Shown piece by piece: positions 45,675-57,381 of a stretch of DNA of 64,000 nt. Below the pieces are notes generated by a model, which was given only the letters and a program-made list of their open reading frames with translations, searched no databases and had not been told where the DNA came from. The DNA is from Calcarisporiella thermophila CBS 279.70 (Eukaryota > Calcarisporiellomycota): NCBI RefSeq assembly GCF_041956535.1, contig NW_027192204.1:272523-336522 (forward strand), given 5' to 3'. A program made the translations under genes and the position numbers. Within the stretch, counting starts at the first letter, position 1. Each line of letters starts with the position of its first letter.

Positions 45675-47318
45675 TTATCTAAGCATCTGGGTAGGAATCC
45701 GAGCAGGCCTATCTGATGCGACTGAGGTTGAAATGGCGGGGGGGAAGTGTGGATGGGATGCAGAGAGAGGGGGTGGGGAGAGGGGAGGTTGCAGGCATGA
45801 GAACTGGCTTGCATAGTTGCTGAAGAGCCTTGTGAATTCATGGTTACTGCTGTCTTTTCTGGCGTCGTGCGAGAATCGGGTCGCTGAAGAGGGCGGGGGC
45901 GGCAGCGGGGGCAGTGCAGCGCGCTGGGATGCAACTCGAGGTGAGCTGGGGGTGTAGGCCATGGAGACGGAGAAGCTGGTGGTGAGAGGCGAGGGGGTGT
46001 GCGGGGGGGTAGGATCCAGCATCAGTTTCGGCGGCTCACCAAGCCCGTGCCTCTTTTGGAGCAGCTGGGTTACCAACGGTGCGGCCGGAAAGTGAGTTTT
46101 CGGCTCTGGATATTCAGGATTGCTTGGGGCCATTATGTCATCCTCCATCTCCTTTGCGGCCGCTTCCTCGCTTCTTCTTCTCCTGAAAAGACATGAAGAT
46201 CAGAATCCAAGTTATACTAAGCCCTGATTTTTTTTTCTTTTTGGTGCTGAAGCCGTGGAATCGGCCTTCAAAACAAGGGACGCTTACATTGCCTGGGCGC
46301 GATTTTCCTTGCGGATTCGCATGCGCACCCCTTGATCCGAGAACATTCTTGTAAGAAAGGTAGATTCTACAAAAAGCTCACAGCTGCTTAGTTGTCATAC
46401 TCTGGCACGTTTTCACCGTCTTCTCCTCCCTCCTTTTTTTGTTCATCGGCTCACCTTGCATTCCCGGGAACAGCTTTGGGGCGTACACAACGAACACGTC
46501 GGAATACACACTAGTTCTATAAATGGCGGCTTGTCTGAAGAGTAGCACAGATTAGTGACGAAAGGGGGAGAAGGGGGGGGGGAGGTGCTTTTTCAGCGTC
46601 GACGCGTACCTCTTGATCTCATAGAGCGTGAACTTGAGCCTAAACGTCCCCTCCAGCCTCACCGAGATGTCGGGGTAGACGAAGAAGCCGCCATCTATGC
46701 GAGGGGGAGGGGTGTTAAAGCTGAGGATGCAATCCTCCGGGAGGGCTGGCTGGGGCACTTACCGGAATTGTCCAGGTCCTTCAATTTATACAGCGATTGT
46801 ACCACCGTCCCGACACATACTCTATTTCCCCCAAAATAATTGATCTCCCGAAAGGAATCGGGCTGGACCACATTGACATACAGGAAAAAATAAGGGTTCT
46901 GCAGATAGTTTCTGTTATAGTGAAGCGGATGGAGGCATCAGCGTAATCTTATTCTTCTTCAGAAGGGGCTTCTATGGATATACAGACTCATTGGGGTCCC
47001 CCTCCGCCACAAGCTGAACAATGGGGGGCGGATCGATGGGCCGCCGGTCCACTGGATAGGCAAAACAGATAGGAGCGGGTGAGCTCTATGCGTCGAGAAG
47101 CCGCAGCGGCTAATTACCTTTGTCGCGGAAGCTGCACAGGCGCGCCTGCCGGGGCTGCTGCCGAACTAGCAGCGTGTATCTGGAGAGAATGAGCAGGTAG
47201 AGCGTCAGCATTAGCATCGGCGCATACAGGGACAGAGATGCCTAGATTGATGTCACCTTAGTTGCTGGCCGGAGCTGATTTGCTCGAAGCTGGATTCCTC
47301 GAAGGTCCGTTTCTTCAT
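45675..47318 (-). CDS. Velvet-domain transcriptional regulator
   Basis: Exons 47318-47257, 47179-47118, 47051-46988, 46911-46763, 46694-46610, 46534-46455, 46366-46288 and 46182-45675 give 362 aa. The velvet domain fills residues about 18-235: LLVRQQPRQARLCSFRDK, RRPIDPPPIVQL, NPYFFLYVNV, VGTVVQSLYKLKDLDN, GGFFVYPDISVRLEGTFRLK, VVYAPKLFPGM and ESTFLTRMFSDQGVRMRIRK. Velvet proteins dimerise (VelB, VosA, VelC, VeA) and bind DNA through an NF-kappaB-like fold, linking development to secondary metabolism in ascomycetes. The C-terminal 125 residues are Pro/Ser-rich. The closest subtype (VelB/VosA/VelC) is not decided; compact linkers and the absence of a long insertion argue against VeA. The donor GTCTGT of exon 3 is weak but required by phase. 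Confidence 0.92.
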
Positions 47319-48340
47319 TTTGCATTAATGATGAGGGGCCAATGGGGGGCGGGATTGAGATGGGGGAGAGCACGAGCTTAAAATAGAGGCCAAGGGCGGG
47401 AGAGGGGAAGAAAGAGGGCACAAGGGGAACCAGGAAGCCAGAATGGCCAGAAATTGGTTTTTGACACGGGAAACCCGAGCGCGAGCGCAAGGCCTACGTC
47501 GCTCAACTCTAAACCGGCAAGCGCGCACAATGATGCCAAATCTACCAGAATAGTAAGATTCGGTATTTCGTCTTGCTCAGCAGCACTGTGCATGGTGACT
47601 GGCTCGGAGAATATAACCAGAACTCTGCCGACCACGCGAAAAGTCTACCCCTCGAGTGGACTGGCGGCGTTCCCGCGGAGCTCTGGAAAAAGGCAAAGGG
47701 CCGGCTTTAGGTTAGGTTTTGTGGTTTCTTCTCGCGACGGTTGTTCACGCTTGCATAAACCGGTGCAACCCGGCTTGTGAATCCTGATTTTTCTCTCCCT
47801 TCTCGCTCCATGCGACTGAAGATCGTTCCTCCAGCAGAGTTCCCGGGGGAGCCGACCCCTGCTGCCCCTCTCGCCGCGCAGCCTCGTGCACAAGCTTCCT
47901 CAAAGCATGGATATTGTTCAACCAAGTGATCCAGCCCAAGCGCCCTCCGGCACCCGCTGCTTCCTCCCTCCCCAGCTAACTCAACTTTAAGGAGTGCTTT
48001 CTTTTTTCCAGTCAAGTCACGGCCTGGTCGCATTTCCCGAAGCGGCTCAAGCCTGTTCCATCTAAGCTTTCATCCCTGATGGGCCTTGCAAGCCGAAATC
48101 ACGTTTCTGCGCAAGAGCGAGGATGCGTTTGGCTCTAGCGCAATATAAGCACGTTTAGTACTTCTTTCCACCCCATCTAACGGGCTTTTTCCAAGCTGTT
48201 TGGAGGGAGATGGGGGGAGCATGGTCGTTTTTTTTCTTTCTCTTTGGCCACAAAAAAGCACGCCAAGGCTTTCATTACAGGACAATGCCATTCAATATAA
48301 TTATCCGCTTTAATGGTGGTAATGAACAAGTAACAATAGC
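47319..48340. other. GC-rich intergenic region, about 1 kb, no supported gene
   Basis: It lies between the velvet start codon and the GRWD1 stop. It is relatively GC-rich, so long antisense frames arise by chance (47454-47780 plus; 47707-48033 minus). None has splice support, domain motifs or plausible composition. It probably holds the velvet promoter. Confidence 0.45.
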
Positions 48341-50055
48341 TTAAACCGAAATTGTTTTGAAGATGTTGAAACCAGTGTATGCTGTTGAGATGACACAGCC
48401 TGGAATCTGGCGATGCCAGTGAATCTCTTTGATGTGTTGTTGGCCCTGGGATGCGGGGAGAGGTTAGGTTGAGCCAATCTTAAAGGAAAATGTTAAATAA
48501 AAAAAGCAGGCGTCCTCACCTGATGCACGAATAAGAGCTGCGGAGGAACATCCTTTAACTCGGGAGCGCGGCTCTTCTCCTCCTCCGGATCCTGTTCCAC
48601 CGAGAGATCCCAGAGGGTGACTTGGTCGTCGGCGCCAGACACACAGAGCACCGACTCTTCACTAGGGTGCCATTCGATAGAGGTGATGGGCGCCTGATGC
48701 CATTTGAAGGTGGCCACCGGCGTGGGCGTTTGCTGCGAGCTATGCTCGGGGAAAATTAGAAAGGTGAAATTAGACATGCCCCCAAGCAAGTAGGAAAGAA
48801 AGCAATATACTTTGAGAACGTGCGCAAGTCCCAGATGTTGAACACGCCGTCGTCTGCACCCGATGCCAGCAGATACCCGACCTGTTTATTCCAGCTCATT
48901 ACGTTCACATCCGTGTCACTGGCACGTATGCAGATGGCCTCCTTCTTTTTGTTCCGCAGGTCCCATATCCGAACCGTACCGTCCGCGGAGCAGGAGGCAA
49001 ACACATTCTTCTCCGATGGTGACCACTGTATATCCTCTACGGACGAGGTGTGTCCTTTGAACGGAGTGCGGTCTATCGTGTAGGAGGAGGAGGTGCCGGT
49101 GGTGAGGTAAATGTTGCTGTCGCAATCGCCGGTAAGTAGGCGGCCGGGGGTGGTGGGCGACCAGTCGAGGGCAAAGCCTTCAGTTCGGTGGGCATCGATG
49201 GTGAAAATGGGAGATTGGGCAGCCGGAGGGATGGGCGTGCCTGGAGAGTCAAGCGAGGCAATCACCGGGGCAATATCCCAGAGGTGAACTTTGCCAGTGT
49301 CGGCCCACGTGGCCGTGACATGCGCATCACGCTGCGGCATTGTCCGTACACGGTTCACACCGCCCTTGTGCCGGATGCTTCGATGCTCAAGGATGGGGTC
49401 TTCGTCCAGGTTTTCGTCCTCTTCGTCATCCGATAAATCTAAGAAAGAGGGGCATCAGTCGGAATACGGCTTCCCTTTCAAGCTCAAGAGGTATATTCAC
49501 CATCATCATGCTGTGTCTTGTGTAAATCAGTCATCTTCATTACTATCACCTCGTTATTATCCGGCTTGTCTGCCTGTGTTCCAGTCACGACGTAAGCTGT
49601 CGCAGGATACTTGAATGCAAAAAAAAAAGAATTGCCGAAGATGACGTGAAAAGTTGGAATATATCAATGCTTACTGTTGATCGCTCATCTCCAAGCCGAT
49701 CCCACAAAACATCAAAACTAAGACATGGCCATTTCACATTCATTTTATGTAGCATCACGTATACCGACTGATCCACCTCGAGAACCTCGTCTTTTTCCAG
49801 CTTTTGTCCCGGCAAATAGACTCGTACATCCTCTGGCTTTTCTTCCTCTTCTTCCTCCTCCATCGCTTGCTGGTCGGTGTCCATGCCATTCATATCTTCG
49901 TCTCCTCCATCGACAACCTGTTCCTCCTCCTCATCCCATTCATCTTCCCACTGATCTTCAAAGTCACCCATCTCATTCTCGCCGTCCATTTTTACATCCT
50001 CCTCTCCGGGTCTGCGCCGTGCCTCCTGGATATCTTCGGCCACTCGTTTTGACAT
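48341..50055 (-). CDS. RRB1: Glutamate-rich WD40 protein GRWD1/Rrb1, ribosome assembly
   Basis: Exons 50055-49675, 49609-49501, 49438-48811, 48739-48520 and 48445-48341 give 480 aa. An acidic N terminus ([24 protein letters not shown]) leads to the histone-chaperone-like helix and start of the propeller ([33 protein letters not shown]). WD repeats follow ([77 protein letters not shown]). The end, [20 protein letters not shown] plus IF, is diagnostic. Rrb1 escorts newly made ribosomal protein L3 (uL3) to the nucleolus. A second acidic patch ([14 protein letters not shown]) follows exon 2. Confidence 0.94.
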
Positions 50056-50551
50056 TGTTTGCGGCTATTATTATGATCGATTCAAGAGACTATTAACCTC
50101 GAACCTCTTCACTATTTCAAGTCGGAGGTTGAATTCGAAGAGTAAACAACCTCTGACGTCACGCATATGAAGGCTCTTTTCAAAGTCACGTTTTACAGCG
50201 TTCGGTTTTCTGGAAATCTTCATCTGTAAGCCGCGAAATCAACCCACTTCTAACTCCGTTTCACGTAATAGAAATTCTTTAGCGTCTTGTTCTGTGCGTA
50301 GACACGCCCATGTGGGAAAAGAGGGGATCGCCATTTTGACTTTTGAATTTTTACTCTGTTTAATATTCCCTTAATTCTCCGTATACCCCTCATCACGGTT
50401 ATTTAACCGCCGTCTTATATCCTCGTAAGACACCCTCAATTCTGCACGCGTATGCTTTTGTGGGAACAAAAAAAAACAAATAACGTCATATACGCTCCAT
50501 TCGTGAGATTCAGTATTGGTAGCATTACCTTAACGGCCAGCTCCTTCTCCC
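50056..50551. promoter_or_regulatory. Divergent promoter region between Rrb1 and the Met/Gly-rich gene
   Basis: 495 bp with both start codons pointing outward. No gene is seen. A CTGACGTCACG at about 50152 contains a CRE-like TGACGTCA palindrome, and a CATATGAAGG follows it. Factor binding is inference. Confidence 0.45.
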
Positions 50552-53235
50552 ATGTTAAAACTGATCGCCTCCCTCGGCAAGAAAGAAAAGGAAAGGCGAT
50601 TCTTTGAGCAGCCCCAGCAGACGCAACAGCAAGCGAGTGTGCATCGGTCAGCGTCTTCTGCGTCGAAACCAGAATCGACTGCCCCCTCTTTACGCAGCGC
50701 TTCTACACAGGAAAACGTTCAGTCCGTAGGACAAGGTCTTTTTCTTTCTGGAGGCAACCGTTATTACACTCTGAATTAACTCAACCCTCTCTTTGCTACC
50801 TTTTTTATTATTAATCTGTTCTGTGCCCAATCATAGTAACAACAAACCCTGCATCTGTACCCTATCCACAATTCAATCCATCACCAGCGCAGTTACATAC
50901 AATTCAACCGGAGAACATTCCACCATCAGCAGAGCAGAACCAACCACCACAGCAACCACAGCAAGCACCACAACCACAAAATCAAACGGCAACAGAGAAC
51001 AATAATATGGCAAATATTGGGCATGAATTTATGGATGGCGGCATGCATGGACTTGGCATGGGAAGAACCCCGCTTCTTCCGTCTATACCTCCCATGGGAC
51101 CGATGGGCCAGGTGCCTGGGGGAATGATGGGACCAAGTGGAGCGGGCGTGCCGGGAATGGGCATGCTAGGTCATTCTGGAGGCATCCCCCCTATGGGTGG
51201 CCCGGGTAGCATGATGGACCAGCCAGGAGTCGGGATGATGAGCGAAGCACATGGAGGAGTTGGTTCAATGGCTGGGATGGGGCAAGCCGGCCTGGGCCCT
51301 CTGGGAATGGGCCCCTCTCCTGGCATGCCACCCATGAATAACCTCGGGGGAATGGGAGTGATGGATGCTGGAGGCGGCCTCGGGTCGATGGGAGGCGCTG
51401 CGAGGATGTTTCCCATGGCACAAGGTGGAATGACGTCGATGGGAGACTCGGGTGGGATTCCTCCGATGGGCCAGGGGATCCCAGGGCCGAGCCAAGGGGG
51501 GATGTTCCCGCTAGGGGGTGCGAGGGGATTCCCGGGCATGGGCCAGAGCGGGATGGGCGCAATGAATCCAGGAGGAGGCATGCTAGGACAAGCCTCGGCG
51601 ATACCCCCAATGCACATGATGGGATATGGTCCATTGCCTGCGAACGAGCTCTTTGATCAGATGGGCTCCCCTTCCACACCGCGCGCTGGCTCTATGCCTC
51701 CTCCCCCTCCCCACCCTATGACACCCAAAATGATGCCGGCTGGGATGGGAGGACAGTTCCCACACCCTCCGCCTCACCTTCCACCGCTGCACCCAGTGCG
51801 ACCCCCTCTCTCCCGCACCAACAGCACTTCTAGTGCGCGAACCATGCCCGATCACCCAGGAGCACCCTTTGATCCCTTTATGAGAATGGAGGGGTCCCCG
51901 GGATTCGAGCCTCCGGATGGCATGTTCATGGGCGGGGGCTCTCCGCTGTTTAATGAACACATGAAACCGCATACCGTGCCCATGATGCCAATGCACCGCC
52001 GGCGGCCTCATCGCCTGCAGCGTAGTATGTCTCACCATGAGATTCCCCCGCCGCCACCGCACCTGTTTATGCCTCCACCACACCATGGTCCTTTCATGCC
52101 CGGTGGCGTCAGCGGCGGCGACGGCGAATTGGAAAATGCAGGAAAGGATATGCCTGCTACCTCGTCCCCTTTCTTCCCCCCTGGGTTTATGCCCCCTCCG
52201 CCCCCGATGCCTTTCCCACATCCATTCATGTATGGACCCCATCCCCCCTATTCGGGGATGCCGCGCCCGGAGCCGGATGAGAGCGAGGGGGGACGAGGAA
52301 AAGCCTCTTCGTTGCAGCGCGAGGGTTCGAGGAAAAGTTCAAGGATCGTGGACGATAAATCCGACCGAGGTAATTGGCCGGCAGGGCCTTTTCACGCTGA
52401 AATAAGTGACCCGGACATTGATTTTTCTATTTTTTTATATATTTTGCCCATCAATTCTGAATCTTATGGTGATGCAGCCACTGGAGACAAACGCTCTTCC
52501 ATGCCTCCCCTTCGCCCACGTGCCAGCTCCATGAGATACTCTACTGGCGGCCCGTCTCCCTCCTCGGCACCCATTACCTCCCAGCCAGCCTACTTCTCCC
52601 CTAGTCCCAACACGGGGCCCGACGCGGCCGGGGATGAGGTGCGCTCCGACGACGAGATCGAGGTGTTGCGGAAGCAGCTCAGCGATTTGCAGGTGGAGCG
52701 AGATGAGTTCTATAAACAAGAATCAGAACACCGCAAGCGGGAGCAGAAGATACTACAGAAGTTGGCGCGCGGGCAAGAGGAACTGCAGCGTGTGCTTTCC
52801 AAGCGGGGGCTACACTCGACAAGCGCCGGACGAGACCGAAGGGAAGACTACTACCCGCCCATACGAAGATCCCGATCCTTCCACCGCTACTACAACCCCC
52901 CGTCCCTCCGCGACTACTACCGGGATGAGTTGGACGACGACGAGGAGTTTTACCCGGGCGATTACTACTATGACAGGGACGTGTATGCGATGCCTTCCCC
53001 GTCCCAGCGGCAACGCTACGCGCGGGCCAGCAGGCAAGAGTCGAACGCGAGCTCGTCCGAGGCAGAGGAGAAGGAGCCCACTCCCAAAAATGGTGAAGAG
53101 GCGCTGAAAAGAGAGGGTGAGATGGCCGCTCGAAAGCAGAAGGAAGCCGACCCGGTGCAGCAAGACACTTCGGCCGCCGATGCAGCCAAAGATTATAGCA
53201 GGCAGCGGCATCGTCGTCGACAGAGTTGGTACTAA
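50552..53235 (+). CDS. Met/Gly/Pro-rich protein with C-terminal coiled coil, function unknown
   Basis: Exons 50552-50735, 50837-52369 and 52478-53235 give 824 aa. The N-terminal exon is Gln/Ser-rich. Residues about 120-480 are extremely Met/Gly/Pro-rich (repeats such as GGMGVMD, PPMG, GMGQ), like RNA-granule low-complexity proteins. A Pro/His segment (PPPPHLFMPPPHHGP) follows. A heptad region at about 615-665 (LRKQLSDLQVERDEFYK) predicts a coiled coil. The tail is Tyr/Arg/Asp-rich (YYPPIRRSRSFHRYYNP) then Glu/Lys-rich. The intron at 52370-52477 is 108 nt with no stop in frame, so an unspliced reading would also be open. No family is recognised; any RNA-binding or condensate role would be inference. 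Confidence 0.75.
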
Positions 53236-54011
53236 GCCTCAGCCTACGATCATCTGATTATGTAGGATCGGCTTTTTTTTATTGTTTTCAATTGATTTCT
53301 TACTAATTCTCGGGGCAGAGGGAGATATATTTATTTCTATTTTTGGTGTTCTGGTTTTGTTTTTGTTTTTTAAAGTGCAATTTACCCCTATTTCTAGGCA
53401 TGGTGATCCTGCGAATGGACCCATTTATTATTTTTTACCATTCCCCTCCTGTTATGCGCTATTTCTATTCCCCAGGCTATATCTCTATTTCTATGTCTAT
53501 CTATATTTATATCCTTATAATAATCGACGAGTGTGTGTTTCCTTGCGTTTCCACTTTCATGCCTAGTCTTAGAATATATATACACTACCTTTGATACAGT
53601 ATTCTACTTTTTGGGGGGAATGCCTAGTGTCTGTCTCTCCATACTTTACATAATATGTAGCGCGAGCTTGAGCTCGGTTTCAACCTTTAACTCTATTGTT
53701 TACTTCAATACAATTTCATCTCTTTTTGGAGAAAAACTTCGTGTTTTCTGCTTTTATCATGAATAAACAAAATAGCACAATTGCATATCCAGATAGACCC
53801 AAGTAGAAAGGAGGCAGGAAAAAAAATACAGTATAAAATCATGGATGTGGAAAGCGGGGGAGAAGAAGAGAGAGCCTGTGGAAAAGCATTTGACAAGGAA
53901 GAGGCGTAGAACAGCCATAGAGGTCGAGGAAGAAACATGGGAGAAGGGAGAAGGAAAGGTCGCCCCATCATTCTAGAGAGAATAGAAGATTCTTAACGCA
54001 GTTTTCGTGGT
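53236..54011. other. Convergent 3' region, no supported gene
   Basis: About 775 bp of T-rich sequence between two converging genes. Overlapping short frames (53282-53766) are low-complexity Phe/Tyr/Ile readings of T-rich DNA. Probable 3' UTRs and polyadenylation signals (AATAAA-like) lie within, for example GAATAAAC near 53760. Confidence 0.45.
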
Positions 54012-56709
54012 TTAGGGTGCACTCGGGCCCATCTCGTCACTGACAATCCCGGCTAAGAGTTGTTCCACCTCTCCGACCGATTCTAGGTAGAACTCGGCCT
54101 CGGTTTGTTTGCGTCCCACCGTGCACGTTACGGCACGGGGAACATCCCGCAGCAAGGAGAACACAACCTCATCGGTCTTGCCATCGCCAACACACAGCAG
54201 GAAGTCTATCTCGTCCGCTCCCTCCGACTGCTGCTTCAAATCCCTCAGAATGGCACGGACCGCTGTGGACTTGTCAACAGAAGAGGGCCGCAGCTCTAGT
54301 GTTTTGTTTCCGTGGACGATCGCGAGGGCCATGTGCGACATCAGCTTCTCCAGATTGACCTGGAGCTCTTGGGCCTGCCAAGTTCCAAACTCCGGGTCGG
54401 TGTTGCGATAGTGCCAGGTGAGGTTGATCTCTTTCTCCTCGATGAAAGAGCCGGGGGTGCGCTCGGTATAATGCTGGAAGAGCGGGCGGATTGTCTCTTT
54501 CCACTATTGAATCCACAATGACAAACGAAAAAAAAAGCACGCTGTGGTCAGTGAGCCGTTCACTTGTTAACTATATTGCGTACTTACCGTTGGGTCAACC
54601 TGCTCCACAAGCCGGTACCATCCTTGGCCTTCTTCCTTCACCACCTTTCCTTCGGCCACGACCGCCATGGGGTCAATTTGCCCACGCAGAGAGACCGGGT
54701 GCTTATAGAAACATCCGTGCTCAGCCGAGAGTCCCACGCCTGTTTCTTGGAACCATGCATCCAAGTGGTGACGGCCGCGGCCAGACAAGATGTAAACGTA
54801 ATATCCAGGCATGGAGGCCAGCTTCGTCAGCGTGGAGATGATCACACGCGATGGCTTCGCTAGCTCTGGCAGGCGCTGTGGCGTGGTTAGAGTTCCGTCG
54901 TAGTCGAGCAGAATGACGCGCTTCTTTGCCTTGTGAGCCGAGGCAATTACCTCCGCGGTGTTGAGACGAGGAAGATTGGCCACTCGGCTGAGCTCCTCCG
55001 TTACATGGCGCAACTCCTTGATGAAACTGATGCCCCAGTAGGCTGCGGTGTATTTGGTGACATAGCGGTAGAGTTTCTCGTGATTTGCCTTTCGCTCTGG
55101 TTCGGGCATGGTAACCGCCTGGTAGATAGCTTCAGCAAGCTCTTCCGTGTTCCAAGGATTAACGATGATCGAGCCTAGAGTGCAGAAGATTACAAGAGAC
55201 CGAAATATAAAGAGAAAAAAATTAGATTTCTGGTCCCACCCCCCACCTCCCCCCAAAAAAATACAAATACAAGTCCATTCTTACCGTTCAGAGACTGAGC
55301 AGCACCGGCAAATTCGGACAAGATCAAAACACCATGCTTAACTTGCTGAGACGCGATGTACTCATATGAGACGAGGTTCATGCCATCCCGGGTGGAGGAG
55401 ACGAGGCAGGCATCAGAGATGGCATACAACGCGCACAACTCGTCGAAAGGCATGGACTTGTGCATGAAATGAATGGGGGCAAACTCCACTGTTCCAAATC
55501 TGCCGTTGATTCGGCCAACAAGCTCATTGACTACGGCGCGCAGATTTTGATACTCCTCCACGTCCTGTCGGCTGGGCACTGCGAGTTGCACAAGTACCAC
55601 TTTGCCAACCCACTCGGGGTGTTTGCTCAGAAAGACCTCCATCGCATGCAGCTTTTGGGGCACGCCCTTGATATAGTCAAGCCGGTCGACACCGACGATA
55701 ATCTTCACGTCGGTGAATTTCTCTTGTAATGCGCGGATACGGGCCTGCACCTTATCCGTCGCGATCATGTCTGTGAATTTTTGCGGGTCAATTCCGATAG
55801 GGAACGTGCCCACATACACCTGGCGCCCATCATATTCGACGCCATTGGGCATGGTTGCGAGCCCAAGGATACGCGTGCACGAGGAGAGGAAATGGCGTGC
55901 ATAGTCGTATGTGTGGAAACCGATCAGATCACAGGAGAGGACGCCTTCCAAGATTTCACGCCTCACGGGTAGAATCCGATAGATCTCACTCGACGGGAAG
56001 GGAGTATGCAGGAAGAATCCGATCTTCACCTTTGGCTTGTCTGCCAGACGTTCCCTCAGCAGGCGTGGAAGGAGCATGAGGTGATAGTCCTGCACCCATA
56101 CGAGATCACCGTCCTGCACACTCTCACAGATTGTGTCTGCGAACGCCTCATTCACGGTCTGATATGCTTCCCAATAGGATTCATCGAATTGAATTTCACC
56201 GGGGTGGTAATGGAAGAGCGGCCAAAGAATGCTGTTCGAAAAGCCGTTGTAGTGTGCGTCTGCTAGTTCATCGTCTACAAAGACAGGAATGCACGAGTGC
56301 TCTTTGATAAGGCGGCTCTGCACTGTATCACGCTCTTCCTCCGGAACATCGATACCTAATAAAGCATGCAATTGATGAGTACAGAAATCACTTTGTGGTA
56401 TTCGGAACGGTATTGATACGGGAGGATAAGAAACAGAAATGAAAAAAAAAAAAGAAACAGATGTCATATGAAATTTGAAAAAGAAAAGTGGTAGAGCTTA
56501 CCTGGCCACCCACTCCAAATGAAATTCATTTTCTGCTTTAGTCCACTCAGTGCAGAAACCAGCCCACCCGATGACATCTTGAAGTGGTATTTTCCATCCT
56601 CATCCTTGGTGATCGTGACAGGCAAGCGATTGGAAATGACATGCAGCCTCAATTCGGGCTGGTCGCTATTCGGGCTGTGGCTGCTGGCCTCTGTGGGTTG
56701 TTGGGACAT
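54012..56709 (-). CDS. Trehalose-6-phosphate synthase/phosphatase fusion
   Basis: Exons 56709-56502, 56355-55285, 55174-54588 and 54503-54012 give 785 aa. The GT20 synthase domain (about 20-500) looks complete: VISNRLPV, FIWSGWPG, FHYHPGEI, VWVQDYHLMLLPRLL, FFLHTPFPSSEIYR, GTFPIGIDP, VGVDRLDYIKG, RDGMNLVSYEY and SEFAGAAQSL. The HAD phosphatase domain follows, with VILLDYDGTLT near 516 (nucleophile Asp and acid/base Asp) and VGDGKTDEVVF near 728, where most trehalose phosphatases have GDD. The first activity makes trehalose 6-phosphate from UDP-glucose and glucose 6-phosphate; the second yields trehalose. Yeast Tps2 has a degenerate synthase half, whereas both halves look competent here. Trehalose is a stress protectant and carbon store. 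Regulation is not visible beyond AGGGG at 56734-56738 just upstream of the start. Confidence 0.93.
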
Positions 56710-57381
56710 GGTTTATAACGAGTCGGCTGAAATAGGGGGGAATAGTGAGAGAGGGAAAGAGATAGGGAAATTTATTTCGAGAGAGAAAGAGAAGAAACTA
56801 ATGGAAATGTCTGGATATCGCGAGAAAAATAGGCGGACAAAATTTTCAACTTTGGCGTTTTAACGAGCACTTTTAGGAACCGGGATTGCTGACTGGCCCT
56901 TCCACGTGCAACGTGGGATCCAGAGCTAATTATCGGCTGCGGAGGCCGGGGACGGCCCCAAAGCTAGCAGCCAGTATGAAAATATCGGCTGCAGCACCGG
57001 CCTTTATCCCCCCAACCCTTATCTTTCCGCGATAAGCTCCAGAAGCGCACTGTCTATATACAGGTGTCACCCTGATGGCTCACTAAAGCCTATTTGACTG
57101 CGGGAACAGGCATCGATTATCTCCCAGTCACCTGAACCATTGAGAAACGTGCCAGGACGAGGGCTGGGTAGAGAACAGAAGACAAGGTTCGTACTTTATT
57201 CTTGTATCAAAGGAGAAACCATGGGGATCGTAATAATAAGAAATCATCGAAAAATGCAAAAGTGGTTTCCAAATCATTGAGCTAATGTTACGGATATAAT
57301 AAATTATGCAGTTATAAATACAAGACATTGCAGTGTGGTGCATTAGTGCAATTTTCAGATCCCCCCTCCCCCGCAGCATCG
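56710..57381. promoter_or_regulatory. TPS/TPP upstream region and CtIP 3' flank
   Basis: About 670 bp. Near the trehalose gene it carries AGGGG (56734-56738; CCCCT in the gene's sense), the core of the yeast stress-response element, and a GC-rich block with repeated TATCGGCTGC (about 56930-56995). Whether these are used is inference. No gene is seen. Confidence 0.4.

Noticed and set aside
47454-48033. 108-codon frames on both strands upstream of the velvet gene
   Set aside because: They overlap each other, lack splice sites or motifs, and are expected in GC-rich non-coding DNA.
51171-52242. Several antisense frames of 150-220 codons opposite the Met/Gly-rich gene
   Set aside because: The repeated GGN/ATG codon composition removes stops from other frames; these are shadows.
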